Positions 51,438-59,734 of a DNA stretch of 64,000 bases are shown here, one piece after another (position 1 is the stretch's first letter; the number at the start of each line of letters is the position of its first letter). Origin of the DNA: Kutzneria kofuensis (lineage in GTDB: Bacteria > Actinomycetota > Actinomycetes > Mycobacteriales > Pseudonocardiaceae); NCBI RefSeq assembly GCF_014203355.1, contig NZ_JACHIR010000001.1:7194038-7258037 (forward strand), read 5' to 3'. The position numbers were made by a program, and so were the translations under genes. The notes beneath the pieces are model-generated. The model did no database searches. It was not told where the DNA came from and saw only the letters and a program-made list of their open reading frames with translations.

Positions 51438-51761
51438 ATGGGCGACAAGTTCGACATGGGCGGCGCGCACATCAGCGGCAGCGCGATCGGCCACCGTGCC
51501 ACCGTCAACAACTACGGCGGCGCTCCGGACGCGCTGCTGGCGGCCCTGGTCGAGCGGCGCTCGGACCTGCTCGGCGACGCGCCCGCCGACCGCCGCGACG
51601 ACGTGCGGGCGCGGCTGGACGAGATCGAGGCGCAGCTGCGCAGCCGCCGGCCGGACAAGGAGGTCGTGCGCAGCGGCTGGCAGCGCATCGCCGGCATCGT
51701 CGGCGTGCTCAGCGAACCCGTCATGGAGGTCACCAAGCTGATCGCCAAGTTCCTGGCCTGA
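51438..51761 (+). CDS. 107-aa partner with N-terminal shared motif
   Basis: A small soluble protein. Residues 5-27 (with GSAIGHRATVNN) align without gaps to the C-terminus of the preceding membrane protein. The rest is helical and charged (ERRSDLLGDAPADRRDDVRA) and ends in an amphipathic or hydrophobic helix (VLSEPVMEVTKLIAKFLA). It starts four bases after its neighbour's stop. Glycine- and asparagine-rich motifs at the facing ends of adjacent genes resemble the layout of amyloid-signalling partner proteins, but this is only an analogy. Function unknown. Confidence 0.75.
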   Translation: MGDKFDMGGAHISGSAIGHRATVNNYGGAPDALLAALVERRSDLLGDAPADRRDDVRARLDEIEAQLRSRRPDKEVVRSGWQRIAGIVGVLSEPVMEVTKLIAKFLA

Positions 51762-51781
51762 CCAGGTTGTGGTGTCTTCAG

Positions 51782-51803
51782 GACCCGCTGACCTCAGCGG
51801 GTC
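51782..51803. terminator. Bidirectional hairpin terminator
   Basis: GACCCGCTGA-CC-TCAGCGGGTC is a perfect 10-bp stem in the 32-base gap between convergent genes, running into the end of the minus-strand gene. It can act in both directions. Confidence 0.7.
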
Positions 51804-52603
51804 TTGGAGTTGCCGGCGGGGCCACCGGTGTGCGTCAGGCGACTGGCGTAGCAGTCGTCCTCCGCGAAGCCCTGTTGGTCGCACCACGCGTTGGCCGCGT
51901 CGGCGGTGCCGAAGGTGGAGGCCTGCACCGTGACCCAGAAGTCCTTGCCGGAGAAGTTGTTGTAGTCGTTGGAGTTCAGCATGATCGCCTGGGGGAAGCG
52001 GGCCTTCAGCGCCGTGAAGTCGGCCATGATCTCGGGGTAGCCGAACTGCACGCCGTTGACCACGAGGCCGAGCTTCTTCGACGAGATCTGCGGAACCCAC
52101 TGCCCGACAAGGGATTCCGCGGTGGCGTGGTCGGCTGCCACCTCTCGGGCCAGGTCCGCCTCGGTCGGCGGCGTCGGGGTCGTCGTTGTCGTCGGTTCCG
52201 TTGTGGTGGTGGTCGTGGTTGTCGTGCTGGTGGTCGTCGCGGCCGGCTGCGCGCTGGTCGTGGCCGGCGGCTGGGCCGCCTGGCTCGTGAAGCGGGGCAA
52301 CAGGAAGACGATGACGCCGGTCGTTGCCAGCGCAAGCACGGCGACGCCGGCGACGATCGGGAGCACCAGGCTCCGGGTCGGCGCCGAGTGCCGCGGCGGG
52401 GGCGGCGGCGGATACGCCTGGGTGTCGGGAACCGGCCGCTCGTGCGGCCGGGGCTCGGCGACGGGCGGCGGATACGCGAGCGGCCGGCTGATCGGCTGCG
52501 GCTGGTCGATCGGCGGCTGCTGCTGCGCGACGGGCGTCCCACACGATCCGCAGAACCGCGCGTAGGGGCCGAGCTCCCGTCCGCACGTCGGGCATGCGGT
52601 CAT
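51794..52603 (-). CDS. Zinc-ribbon, single-pass membrane protein with Thr-rich linker
   Basis: A 269-residue protein. An N-terminal zinc ribbon (MTACPTCGREL, ARFCGSCG) is followed by a proline-rich cytoplasmic stretch, one membrane helix (about 78-103), a Thr/Pro-rich extracellular linker (about 108-150) and a C-terminal ~115-residue domain (LVGQWVPQISSKKLG, DFWVTVQASTFGTADAANAW) resembling a SPOR-like or ligand-binding fold. The layout suggests a cell-envelope sensor or anchor. The Thr-rich linker could be O-mannosylated. Function unknown; converges with the 107-aa gene. Confidence 0.78.
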   Translation of the reverse strand: MTACPTCGRELGPYARFCGSCGTPVAQQQPPIDQPQPISRPLAYPPPVAEPRPHERPVPDTQAYPPPPPPRHSAPTRSLVLPIVAGVAVLALATTGVIVFLLPRFTSQAAQPPATTSAQPAATTTSTTTTTTTTTEPTTTTTPTPPTEADLAREVAADHATAESLVGQWVPQISSKKLGLVVNGVQFGYPEIMADFTALKARFPQAIMLNSNDYNNFSGKDFWVTVQASTFGTADAANAWCDQQGFAEDDCYASRLTHTGGPAGNSKTR

Positions 52604-52664
52604 GGCAGTTAGTTCGCCGCCGGGACGGTCACGTTAGCCGGGTGAACTCGAATGGGGGAAGGCC

Positions 52665-53348
52665 GTGACCACGTGTACGGTGCGGCTCATGGGGAGCGCA
52701 ACGCCCGTGAAGATCTGCGGCCTGACCAGGCCCGAGGATGTGGACGCCGCGGTCGGGGCGGGGGCCGACGCGATCGGCTTCGTGCTCTACCCGCCGAGCC
52801 CGAGATACGTCACGCCGCAACGAGCCGCCGAGTTGGCCGCGCGGCTGCCGGCGTTCGTGACGCCGGTGCTGCTGTTCGTGAACACGCCGGCCGACGAGGT
52901 GATCGCCGCCGCCTCGGCCGTGCCCGGGGCCCTGCTGCAGTTCCACGGCGACGAGACGCCCGAAGACTGCCTGGCCGCCTCGCAGCAGGGACAGCGTGCC
53001 TTTCTTCGTGCGGCACGGATCCCGCTCGACCCCGATGCGCCGCCGTTCGACCTGCTCGGCTTCTCGAAGCGGTTCGACCGGGCGCGGGCGATCCTGCTGG
53101 ATGCTCACGTTCCGGGTTACGGCGGCGGTGGCCAAACCTTCGACTGGTCGCTGCTGCCGGCCGCGCCGGACGCGCACCTCGTGCTGTCCGGCGGCCTCAC
53201 CCCCGACAACGTCGCCGCCGGCATCGCCGCCCTGCGGCCGCTGTGCCGGACCCTCTCCGTGGACGTCAGCTCGGGCGTCGAGGCGGCCAAGGGGATCAAG
53301 GACCACGGCCGGATCCGGGCCTTCGTCGACGCGGTGGCGAGTTGTTGA
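52665..53348 (+). CDS. trpF: Phosphoribosylanthranilate isomerase
   Basis: A 227-residue TIM-barrel enzyme converting phosphoribosylanthranilate to CdRP in tryptophan synthesis. VKICGLTRPEDVDAA near the N-terminus carries the catalytic Cys, LQFHGDETPEDC follows, and LSGGLTPDNVAAGI plus VDVSSGVEAAKGIKDH form the phosphate-binding end. GTG 52665 has GGGGGAAGG upstream; ATG 52689 gives a more typical length but no ribosome site. It stands alone, away from other trp genes. Confidence 0.93.
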   Translation: MTTCTVRLMGSATPVKICGLTRPEDVDAAVGAGADAIGFVLYPPSPRYVTPQRAAELAARLPAFVTPVLLFVNTPADEVIAAASAVPGALLQFHGDETPEDCLAASQQGQRAFLRAARIPLDPDAPPFDLLGFSKRFDRARAILLDAHVPGYGGGGQTFDWSLLPAAPDAHLVLSGGLTPDNVAAGIAALRPLCRTLSVDVSSGVEAAKGIKDHGRIRAFVDAVASC

Positions 53349-53357
53349 GCATTCAAC
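53344..53357. promoter_or_regulatory. GTTGA-GCAT-TCAAC inverted repeat
   Basis: Perfect 5-bp arms around GCAT, across the trpF stop and 31 bases before the VOC gene. Similar TTGA...TCAA repeats are bound by MarR-type regulators; a candidate operator for the VOC gene. Confidence 0.4.
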
Positions 53358-53388
53358 TACACTGGTGGTGACCCGAGAGGAGAGCACC

Positions 53389-53922
53389 ATGCCGCAACCG
53401 GAAGGCGCCGAGCTGGAGGCCGTGCGGGCCCGCCGCGAGGAGCTCAAGGCCAAGTACCTGCGTCCCGTGGGGGAGCGCCCCGCCACGCCCGTCCGGGGTG
53501 TGCACCACATCGCCCTGGTCGCCAAGGACGTCGAGGCCACCGTCCGCTTCTACCAGGAGTTCCTCGGCTTCCCGCTGGTCGAGCTCGTGGAGAACCGCGA
53601 CTACGCCGGCTCCAGCCACTTCTTCTTCGACCTGGGCAACCGCAACCTGCTGGGCTTCTTCGACTTCCCCGGCCACCCGCACCCCGACTACGTCGAGACC
53701 ATCGGCGCCGTCCAGCACCTGGCCCTGTCCGTCGACGCCGAGCACTTCGCCGCCATCAAGGCCAAGCTCGACGCCGAGGGCGTCGAGTACCTCGGCCCCG
53801 ACCGCGGCGTCGAGGACAGCATCTACGTTCGCGACCCCAACGGAATCGGCCTGGAGTTCTACCAAGAGGAACTCGGCATTTTCAACGGCGAGTCCCTGCA
53901 TCTCGACGGCGCGGCTGATTGA
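53389..53922 (+). CDS. VOC-family (glyoxalase/dioxygenase-like) protein
   Basis: A 177-residue protein of the vicinal-oxygen-chelate superfamily. Probable metal ligands are His in GVHHIALVAKD, His in VQHLALSVD and Glu in GIGLEFYQE. A charged ~35-residue N-terminal extension (EAVRARREELKAKYL) precedes the fold. Family members include glyoxalases, fosfomycin-resistance enzymes and extradiol dioxygenases; substrate unknown. GAGAGGAGAG precedes ATG 53389. Confidence 0.85.
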   Translation: MPQPEGAELEAVRARREELKAKYLRPVGERPATPVRGVHHIALVAKDVEATVRFYQEFLGFPLVELVENRDYAGSSHFFFDLGNRNLLGFFDFPGHPHPDYVETIGAVQHLALSVDAEHFAAIKAKLDAEGVEYLGPDRGVEDSIYVRDPNGIGLEFYQEELGIFNGESLHLDGAAD

Positions 53923-54227
53923 GCGCCCGTGGCCTGCCGGTGCTCGGCTGCCTTCCCCTTCCCGGTCGCGACTGAGAATCGGTAGCGGCCGGGCGGCCGG
54001 CAGGAGTGAGTCAGCCGTTTGCCAGGGGCGGGGCTCCGGAACGGCCCCGTCAACCGGTTGTCGGGCCGCGCACTACGTCACCCTACGCTGATCGTGTAAG
54101 TCATTGAGCGCTGGTGACCGCGCTCACCATTCACTCGCTTGACCCGCCGGATTTTCTTGGGGAATCTGAATGATGTCGCGCCCGATTGGCGTGGCGGAAT
54201 TCATGTGATCCCGGTAGGGGTGGTGTC
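53923..54227. other. Intergenic region before epoxide hydrolase
   Basis: About 305 bases with no gene. TTGACC (54139-54144), then 17 bases, then GAATCT (54162-54167), is a possible but weak -35/-10 pair. The segment CCGGGCGGCCGG near 53988 is locally palindromic. Confidence 0.35.
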
Positions 54228-55520
54228 ATGCCTGAATTGTTTTCGTCGCGGTCGAGACGCGGATTCCTGGCCACTTCGGCGGCGGCGATCGTGGGTTCCG
54301 TGGCTGTGCTGTCCGCCCGGAACGCCGTCGCCGCCCCTGACGGCTCCGGCATCCGCCCGTTCCGGGTGCGGTTCCCGGAGAGAGACCTTGTCGACCTGGC
54401 ACGACGGGTGCGCGCGACCCGATGGCCCGACCGGGAGACCGTGCCCGACCAGACGCAGGGCGTGCCGAGGGCGACCCTGCTGCGGCTCGCGGACTACTGG
54501 ACGTCGCGCTATGACTGGCGTCGCGTCGAGGCTCGTCTCAACGCGCTGCCCCAGTTCATGACCGCCATCGACGGGCTGGACATCCACTTCATCCACGTCC
54601 GGTCCAGGCACGACAACGCCCTGCCGCTGATCGTCACCCACGGCTGGCCCGGCTCGGTGATCGAGCAGCTGAAGATCGTCGGCCCGCTCACCGATCCGAC
54701 TGCGCACGGCGGCAGCACCGCCGACGCCTTTCACCTGGTGATCCCGTCCATTCCCGGCCACGGCTTCTCCGGCAAGCCCACCACGGTCGGCTGGAACCCG
54801 GACCGCATCGCCCGTGCGTGGACCGAGCTGATGGTGAACCGGTTGGGCTACAACCGATTCGTCGCGCAGGGCGGTGACTGGGGCGCGTTGATCACGGACA
54901 GGATGGCCGTGCAGGCGCCGCCCGCGCTGATCGGCATGCACACCAACCTGCCCGGCGCCGTCCCGCCCGCGTACGACAGCGCGATCCGTGCCGGTGCCAT
55001 GCCGCCCGCCGGCCTGCCCGCCGACGAGAACGCCGCCTGGCTTCAGCTGTCCGACCTGTACTCGAGGCACGTCGCCTACGCGCGATTCATGGGCACGCGG
55101 CCGCAGACCCTGGCCGGGCTGGCCGACACGCCCGTGGGGTTGGCCGCGTTCATGCTCGACCACGATGTTCGCAGCCTGGACCTCATCGCCGCCGCCTTCG
55201 CCGGCCACCCGGGCGGCCTCAGCCGTGACGACGTGCTGGACAACATCACCCTCTACTGGCTGACCAACACCGCGGTGTCCGCCGCACGGCTGTACTGGGA
55301 GAACCCCGACTCCGTGGTCGCCGCCAAGGGCGTCCGCGTCCCGGCCGCCGTGTCGGTGTTTCCCGACGAGGTCTATCAGGCGCCGCGCGGGTGGGTCGAG
55401 AAGGCGTACCCGAACCTGTTGCGGTACAACAGGGTCGCCAAGGGCGGGCACTTCGCGGCCTGGGAGCAGCCCCAGCTGTTCGCCGAGGAGCTCCGGGCCG
55501 GCTTCCGCCCGCTCCGCTAG
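54228..55520 (+). CDS. Tat-exported epoxide hydrolase (alpha/beta fold)
   Basis: A 430-residue enzyme. A twin-arginine signal (SRSRRGFLATSAAAIVGS) directs export, then an EHN-type N-terminal domain (PFRVRFPERDLVDLARRVRATRWPD-like) and an alpha/beta hydrolase core. HGWPGSVIEQ supplies the oxyanion region, GGDWGALITD the nucleophile Asp, and KGGHFAAWEQP the catalytic His. It hydrolyses epoxides to diols; substrate unknown. ATG 54228 is chosen because it places the signal at the N-terminus; ribosome-site sequence is weak. MarR regulator is convergent downstream. Confidence 0.9.
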   Translation: MPELFSSRSRRGFLATSAAAIVGSVAVLSARNAVAAPDGSGIRPFRVRFPERDLVDLARRVRATRWPDRETVPDQTQGVPRATLLRLADYWTSRYDWRRVEARLNALPQFMTAIDGLDIHFIHVRSRHDNALPLIVTHGWPGSVIEQLKIVGPLTDPTAHGGSTADAFHLVIPSIPGHGFSGKPTTVGWNPDRIARAWTELMVNRLGYNRFVAQGGDWGALITDRMAVQAPPALIGMHTNLPGAVPPAYDSAIRAGAMPPAGLPADENAAWLQLSDLYSRHVAYARFMGTRPQTLAGLADTPVGLAAFMLDHDVRSLDLIAAAFAGHPGGLSRDDVLDNITLYWLTNTAVSAARLYWENPDSVVAAKGVRVPAAVSVFPDEVYQAPRGWVEKAYPNLLRYNRVAKGGHFAAWEQPQLFAEELRAGFRPLR

Positions 55521-55593
55521 GTCGTGTCGTCGTCGCTCGGCCGCGTCGTTCGCGACCGGGGTCCGCGCGGGTGTGACGGCGCGAGCGTCGACC

Positions 55594-56046
55594 TCACTCG
55601 GCCCAGGGCTCGAAGCCGGTGTGCAGGACGGCTTCGAGGGATCCGCGCAGTTGTGCCGCGGCGACGGCGCCGAAGCGCTCCTCGAAGGAACCTTGCACCG
55701 CTCGCCACAGGGGTAGTGCCGCCTTGAACCGGGCCAGGCCGTCCGGTGTGATCGTCACGATCCGTGCGCGGCGGTCCGCTGCCGACGGCTCGACGGTCAC
55801 CAGGCCCTCCCGTGCCAGCGGCTTGAGGTTCGAGGCCATCGTCGTGCGGTCCATGGCGATCATGTCGGCGAGGCTGGTGATCGTCATCTCGCCGTGGGCC
55901 CTGAGCTTCTGCAGGATGCTGAACTGCGTCGCGCGCAGGCCGGCCGGGGCCAGGGCCTTGTCGTACGTGGCGCCGAGGTATCGGGCCGCCTTGCGCAGCG
56001 CCAGGTTGTTGCACGCGATGTCGAGGTCCTTCGACGTGCGGGTCAT
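55594..56046 (-). CDS. MarR-family transcriptional regulator
   Basis: A 150-residue winged-helix regulator (LRATQFSILQKLRAHGEMTI, LADMIAMDRTTMASNLKPLAREGLV, and a wing with DRRARIVTITPDG). GGAGGAGA precedes the ATG. MarR proteins usually repress nearby genes and themselves until a phenolic or similar ligand binds. A TAGGAGCAT motif lies 32 bases before its start, and a matching palindrome lies before the nitrile hydratase operon, which is divergent from it. That makes the nitrile hydratase operon its likely target. Confidence 0.88.
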   Translation of the reverse strand: MTRTSKDLDIACNNLALRKAARYLGATYDKALAPAGLRATQFSILQKLRAHGEMTITSLADMIAMDRTTMASNLKPLAREGLVTVEPSAADRRARIVTITPDGLARFKAALPLWRAVQGSFEERFGAVAAAQLRGSLEAVLHTGFEPWAE

Positions 56047-56077
56047 CGTCTCCTCCAGAAGCCTTCCCCACCCATGT

Positions 56078-56092
56078 TAGGAGCATGTCCTC
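56078..56092 (+). promoter_or_regulatory. Candidate MarR operator, own promoter
   Basis: TAGGAGCATGTCCTC, 32 bases upstream of the MarR start. It matches the reverse strand of 56413-56427 at the first nine bases and is partly palindromic (AGGA...TCCT). Confidence 0.5.
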
Positions 56093-56412
56093 GCATACGC
56101 GCATTGCGGCACCGGACCGACGTGCCGGCGTTCCCGGCGAATGATCGTCAAGGCGGCCGCGGTGCCAGGCCGGCGGCCGGGGACGGGGTGTCGGGCAGAG
56201 CCATCGGGGTCAGCCTCTCCAAGGTCTCGTGACTGCCCTTGCCGTATGATCATTGTGAGCATATCGGCGTAACTGGCGCGTGTGTACCCCTCGCTCCTTC
56301 GGAGTTCGCGTCTCGACGGGCCGTTCGCCGGGGAAGCGTCCTTGCTGCTGGCAACCGGTGCGCTGGCCCCGGTTGCCGATCCTGGTTCACGCCCTTGCCC
56401 CCTCGTAGATAA
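56093..56412. other. Intergenic region, MarR to nitrile hydratase
   Basis: No convincing gene. It carries another half-site-like GTGAGCATAT near 56256 between the two stronger motifs. Promoters for both directions presumably lie here. Confidence 0.4.
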
Positions 56413-56427
56413 GAGCATATGCTCCTA
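56413..56427 (-). promoter_or_regulatory. Candidate MarR operator, nitrile hydratase promoter
   Basis: On the minus strand TAGGAGCATATGCTC; GAGCATATGCTC (56413-56424) is a perfect 12-bp palindrome. It lies 135 bases before the nitrile hydratase start. Confidence 0.55.
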
Positions 56428-56561
56428 CTTGCGGGCGCCGAGACGCCCCCGCTCGTGCCGGTGGACGGATCGACGCCGATCCGTGTCCTGACCGGACGAC
56501 GCCGGCCGAACGCGATCCGACCGGATTCTCCTGCTCCTGCAAGCCAACGAGAGGTTGTGCC

Positions 56562-57233
56562 GTGGACGGTGTTGCCGACATGGGAGGCGCCCCGAGGTGG
56601 GGCCCGGTGCATCCACCGAGACGCCATGAGCCCGTCTTCGGCGAACCCTGGCAGGGCCGGGCGTTCGCGCTGGCGATTCTGTCCAGCCGCATCGCCTGCG
56701 GCGGCGTCAACACGGACGCCTTCCGACACGCCCTGGAGCGCCTCGACCGAGCCGCCTACCTGGGCGACGGCTACTACGGGCGCTGGCTCAACGGCGCGGA
56801 GCTGATGCTCACCGAACGTTCCATCCTGGCACCCGGCGCCGTCGAGGCCCGCGCCCGCAACCTGCGTGGCGAACACGTCGACGAACCGCCGATCCCGGAA
56901 CCCGACCGTCCCCACTACGCGCCGACAGCCGAGGGCTCGCTGCGGGCCGTGGACACCGTGCCCGCGTTCGCTGTCGGCGAGTCCGTGCGCGCCAGGAACA
57001 TGTCGGTGCCCGGGCACACCCGGTTGCCGGGCTACATCCGGGGGCATGTCGGAGTCGTCGAGTCCCGCCAACCCGCAGCGGTGCTGCCGGACACCAACGC
57101 CCACTTCCTGGGCGAGAACCCGCAACACGTCTATTCGGTGCGGTTCGACTCACGCGAACTGTGGGGCGCGGACGCCGACCCCTTCGCGCTCACCGTAGAG
57201 CTGTACGAGAGCTATCTGGAGACCATCTCATGA
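56562..57233 (+). CDS. nthB: Nitrile hydratase beta subunit
   Basis: A 223-residue beta subunit of the heterodimeric enzyme that hydrates nitriles to amides. It opens [16 protein letters not shown] as family members do; [15 protein letters not shown] and the C-terminal SH3-like part ([32 protein letters not shown]) are typical. GTG 56562 follows GAGAGG. Gene order is beta, alpha, accessory protein, each overlapping the next by four bases, as expected for cobalt-type systems. Confidence 0.94.
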   Translation: MDGVADMGGAPRWGPVHPPRRHEPVFGEPWQGRAFALAILSSRIACGGVNTDAFRHALERLDRAAYLGDGYYGRWLNGAELMLTERSILAPGAVEARARNLRGEHVDEPPIPEPDRPHYAPTAEGSLRAVDTVPAFAVGESVRARNMSVPGHTRLPGYIRGHVGVVESRQPAAVLPDTNAHFLGENPQHVYSVRFDSRELWGADADPFALTVELYESYLETIS

Positions 57234-57826
57234 CCCCGACCGGACCGGACGCACCCCTTCCCGTCGCCCTCCGCGCCGAGGCGCTCGAGCAGCTGCTCAC
57301 CGAGCGCGGCCTGATCGACCCGAAGGTGATGAACGGGATCATCACCAACTACGAGAGCAACGTCGGCCCGCTCAACGGCGCCAAGGTCGTCGCCAGGGCG
57401 TGGACGGACCCGGAATACCGGCGGCGGCTGCTCGACGACGGCACCGCCGCCATCAAGGAGCTGGGCTTCTCGGGTACGCAGGGCGAGCACATCGTCGTCG
57501 TGGAGAACACCGCGACCACCCACAACGTGGTGGTGTGCACCCTGTGCTCCTGCTATCCGTGGCCGGTGCTCGGACTGCCGCCGAGCTGGTACAAGGATCC
57601 CGCCTACCGCTCCCGAGTCGTGGCGCAGCCGCGCACGGTGCTGTCCGAGATGGGACTGGACCTCGCCGACGACGTGCGGATCATCGTCCGCGACTCGACC
57701 AGTGAGGTCCGCTGGCTGGTGCTGCCCGAACGGCCGGCGGGCACCGAGCACCTGTCCGAGGCGGAACTCGCGTCGCTGGTGACCCGGGACGCGATGGTCG
57801 GCGTGGCGAAGGTCGAGGCGCCGTGA
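57230..57826 (+). CDS. nthA: Nitrile hydratase alpha subunit, cobalt type
   Basis: A 198-residue metal-binding subunit. The claw motif [19 protein letters not shown] provides Cys103, Cys106 and Cys108; Thr in CTLC rather than Ser marks the cobalt form. In this family two of the cysteines are oxidised after translation. The ATG overlaps the beta-subunit stop. No amidase gene is nearby, so amide release or cleavage by an enzyme elsewhere is implied. Confidence 0.95.
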   Translation: MTPTGPDAPLPVALRAEALEQLLTERGLIDPKVMNGIITNYESNVGPLNGAKVVARAWTDPEYRRRLLDDGTAAIKELGFSGTQGEHIVVVENTATTHNVVVCTLCSCYPWPVLGLPPSWYKDPAYRSRVVAQPRTVLSEMGLDLADDVRIIVRDSTSEVRWLVLPERPAGTEHLSEAELASLVTRDAMVGVAKVEAP

Positions 57827-58161
57827 CCGCGCCGCTGGAGATCGAGGGACCGGCCGCACCTCCGCGGTCCAACGGCGAACTGGTGTTCGCCGAGCCGTGG
57901 GAGAGCCGCGCCTTCGGCATGGCTGTCGCCCTCTACGAGGCAGGCGCGTTCACCTGGCCGCAGTTCCGGTCCGAGCTGATCGCCCGGATCGCCGCCTGGG
58001 AAATCTCGGGGGCCGCGGACGAGCCGTACAACTACTACCGGCTCTGGCTGGCGGCGCTGGAAGAGGTGCTCGCCGGCCTGTGCGCCGTGTCCACCGACGA
58101 GGTCACCACACGCGCCCGAGCCCTGGCCGGACGTCCCGAGGGACACGACCACCGGCACTGA
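57823..58161 (+). CDS. Nitrile hydratase accessory (activator) protein
   Basis: A 112-residue protein related to the beta-subunit N-terminus ([40 protein letters not shown]) and ending in a His-rich tail (GHDHRH). Such proteins deliver cobalt and form a self-swapping complex with the alpha subunit during maturation. The GTG start overlaps the alpha-subunit stop (GTGA). Confidence 0.92.
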   Translation: MTAPLEIEGPAAPPRSNGELVFAEPWESRAFGMAVALYEAGAFTWPQFRSELIARIAAWEISGAADEPYNYYRLWLAALEEVLAGLCAVSTDEVTTRARALAGRPEGHDHRH

Positions 58162-58177
58162 CGCACCGGTGTTGTTC

Positions 58178-58201
58178 ATGCCCTACCCGCGTCGTGGGCA
58201 T
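58178..58201. terminator. Possible hairpin after nitrile hydratase operon
   Basis: ATGCCC (58178-58183) and GGGCAT (58196-58201) can pair across twelve bases. Weak terminator or operator before the exporter gene. Confidence 0.3.
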
Positions 58202-58236
58202 TCGGCCCCTCGCGCGGCCCACGTCTAGGAGCATCG

Positions 58237-59694
58237 ATGGCCATCCCCGAGAGCCCGGGAAATCTGGGCCTACCGACCCTGCCGGCGGCATCGGCCGCGG
58301 TCCCGGAGCAACCCCAGGACCCCGCGGCGCGCCGGCACGCGCTGCGTGTGCTCGCCCTGAGCAGCCTCGGCGTGTTCGTGGTGTTCCTCGACACCACGAT
58401 CGTGAACGTCGCCTTCGAGACGATCGGCCGCGGCTTCCGGACCACCACCGAGCACCTGAGCTGGGTGCTGAACATCTACAGCCTGGTCTTCGCCGCGGCG
58501 CTGATCCCCGCCGGCCGCCTCGCCGACCGCTACGGCCGCAAGCGAGTCTTCCTCATCGGGATGACGGGCTTCGCCGTGACGAGCGCGCTGTGCGGCCTGG
58601 CCGTGAACGTGCCGGTGCTCATCATCGCCCGTGCGCTGCAGGCGGCCTTCGCCGCGTTGGCCATTCCGGCCTCGCTGGCGCTGGTGCTGCCCGAATTCCC
58701 GGCTTCCCGCCGCTCCGTCGCCATCGGCACCTGGGGCACGATGGGCGCGGCCGCCGCGGCGGTCGGTCCCACACTGGGGGCCCTGCTCGTCCAGTACGCC
58801 TCGTGGCGCTGGATCTTCCTGGTGAACGTGCCGATCTGCGCGCTGGTCCTCGTTGTCGGGCTGCGGCTGCTGCGTGAGACCCGCGAGCCGGGCGCCCGGG
58901 GGATACCCGACCCGGTCGGGGCGGTGCTGATCGCGGCGGTGCCCGCCGCGCTGAGCCTGGCCATCGTCGAGGGCCCGAGCTGGGGCTGGTCCGACCCCCG
59001 GGTGATCGCCGCCTTCGTCGTCGCCACGGCGCTGTTCCCGGTCTTCCTGTGGCGCACCCGGGCCGCCGCCCGGCCCGTGATGGACCTGGCCCTGTTCAAG
59101 GTCCGTCAGTTCCGGCTGGTCAACGCGGCGTCGCTGGTGTTCTCCGTCGCGTTCTACGGTGTGATCCTGAGCAACATCGTCTTCCTGCAGACGGTGTGGC
59201 ACTACCCGGTGCTGACCGCCGCACTGGCCGCCGCTCCCAGCCCGATCCTGACGATGATCGTCGCCCGCCCCGCCAGCCGGCTGGCGCACACCTACGGGCA
59301 CCGGATCGTGCTCCTCGCCGGGGCCGTCCTTTTCGCGGCGGCCCAGGGCATGCTCGCGTTGACGATCTCGAGCGAGCCGCACTGGGCCGTCCTCTGGTTG
59401 CCCGCCATGGTGGTCACGGGGACCGGCATCGGGATGTCGCTGCCCGTGCAGTCCGGCGCTTCCGCGAAGTCGCTGCCGCCGGCCCGGTTCGCGGTCGGCT
59501 CGGCGATCAACCAGAGCTTCCGCCAACTCGGCGCCGTCCTCGGCGTCAGCATCTTCGCCGCCGTGGCGGGGACGCCGGGAGCCGGTGCGACGCCCGACGC
59601 CTTCCACCACGTCTGGTGGATCTTCGGTGCTCTGGCCCTGGCCGGTGGGCTGCTCGTGTGGCTCCCGCCCCTGCGCCGCACGGCAGCCGCCTAG
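58237..59694 (+). CDS. MFS transporter, DHA2 drug-exporter type
   Basis: A 485-residue membrane protein with about 14 hydrophobic helices, as in the EmrB/QacA group. Motif A is RLADRYGRKRVF and the first helix has FVVFLDTTIVNVAFETIG typical of DHA2 exporters. TAGGAGC precedes the ATG. It follows the nitrile hydratase genes by 75 bases on the same strand and may export their substrate or product, but general drug efflux is equally possible. Confidence 0.92.
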   Translation: MAIPESPGNLGLPTLPAASAAVPEQPQDPAARRHALRVLALSSLGVFVVFLDTTIVNVAFETIGRGFRTTTEHLSWVLNIYSLVFAAALIPAGRLADRYGRKRVFLIGMTGFAVTSALCGLAVNVPVLIIARALQAAFAALAIPASLALVLPEFPASRRSVAIGTWGTMGAAAAAVGPTLGALLVQYASWRWIFLVNVPICALVLVVGLRLLRETREPGARGIPDPVGAVLIAAVPAALSLAIVEGPSWGWSDPRVIAAFVVATALFPVFLWRTRAAARPVMDLALFKVRQFRLVNAASLVFSVAFYGVILSNIVFLQTVWHYPVLTAALAAAPSPILTMIVARPASRLAHTYGHRIVLLAGAVLFAAAQGMLALTISSEPHWAVLWLPAMVVTGTGIGMSLPVQSGASAKSLPPARFAVGSAINQSFRQLGAVLGVSIFAAVAGTPGAGATPDAFHHVWWIFGALALAGGLLVWLPPLRRTAAA

Positions 59695-59734
59695 TGCGCC
59701 CCGCGTGTCACGGGACGCCCGGCCGGGTGGCCGT

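Noticed and set aside
51357-51518. Calling the shared 23-residue motif a known RHIM or bacterial amyloid (BASS) family
   Set aside because: It lacks the IQIG-type core and I cannot match it to a numbered family by eye; reported only as a shared motif.
57230-57826. Iron-type nitrile hydratase
   Set aside because: The claw motif is CTLCSC with Thr, the cobalt signature, not CSLCSC.
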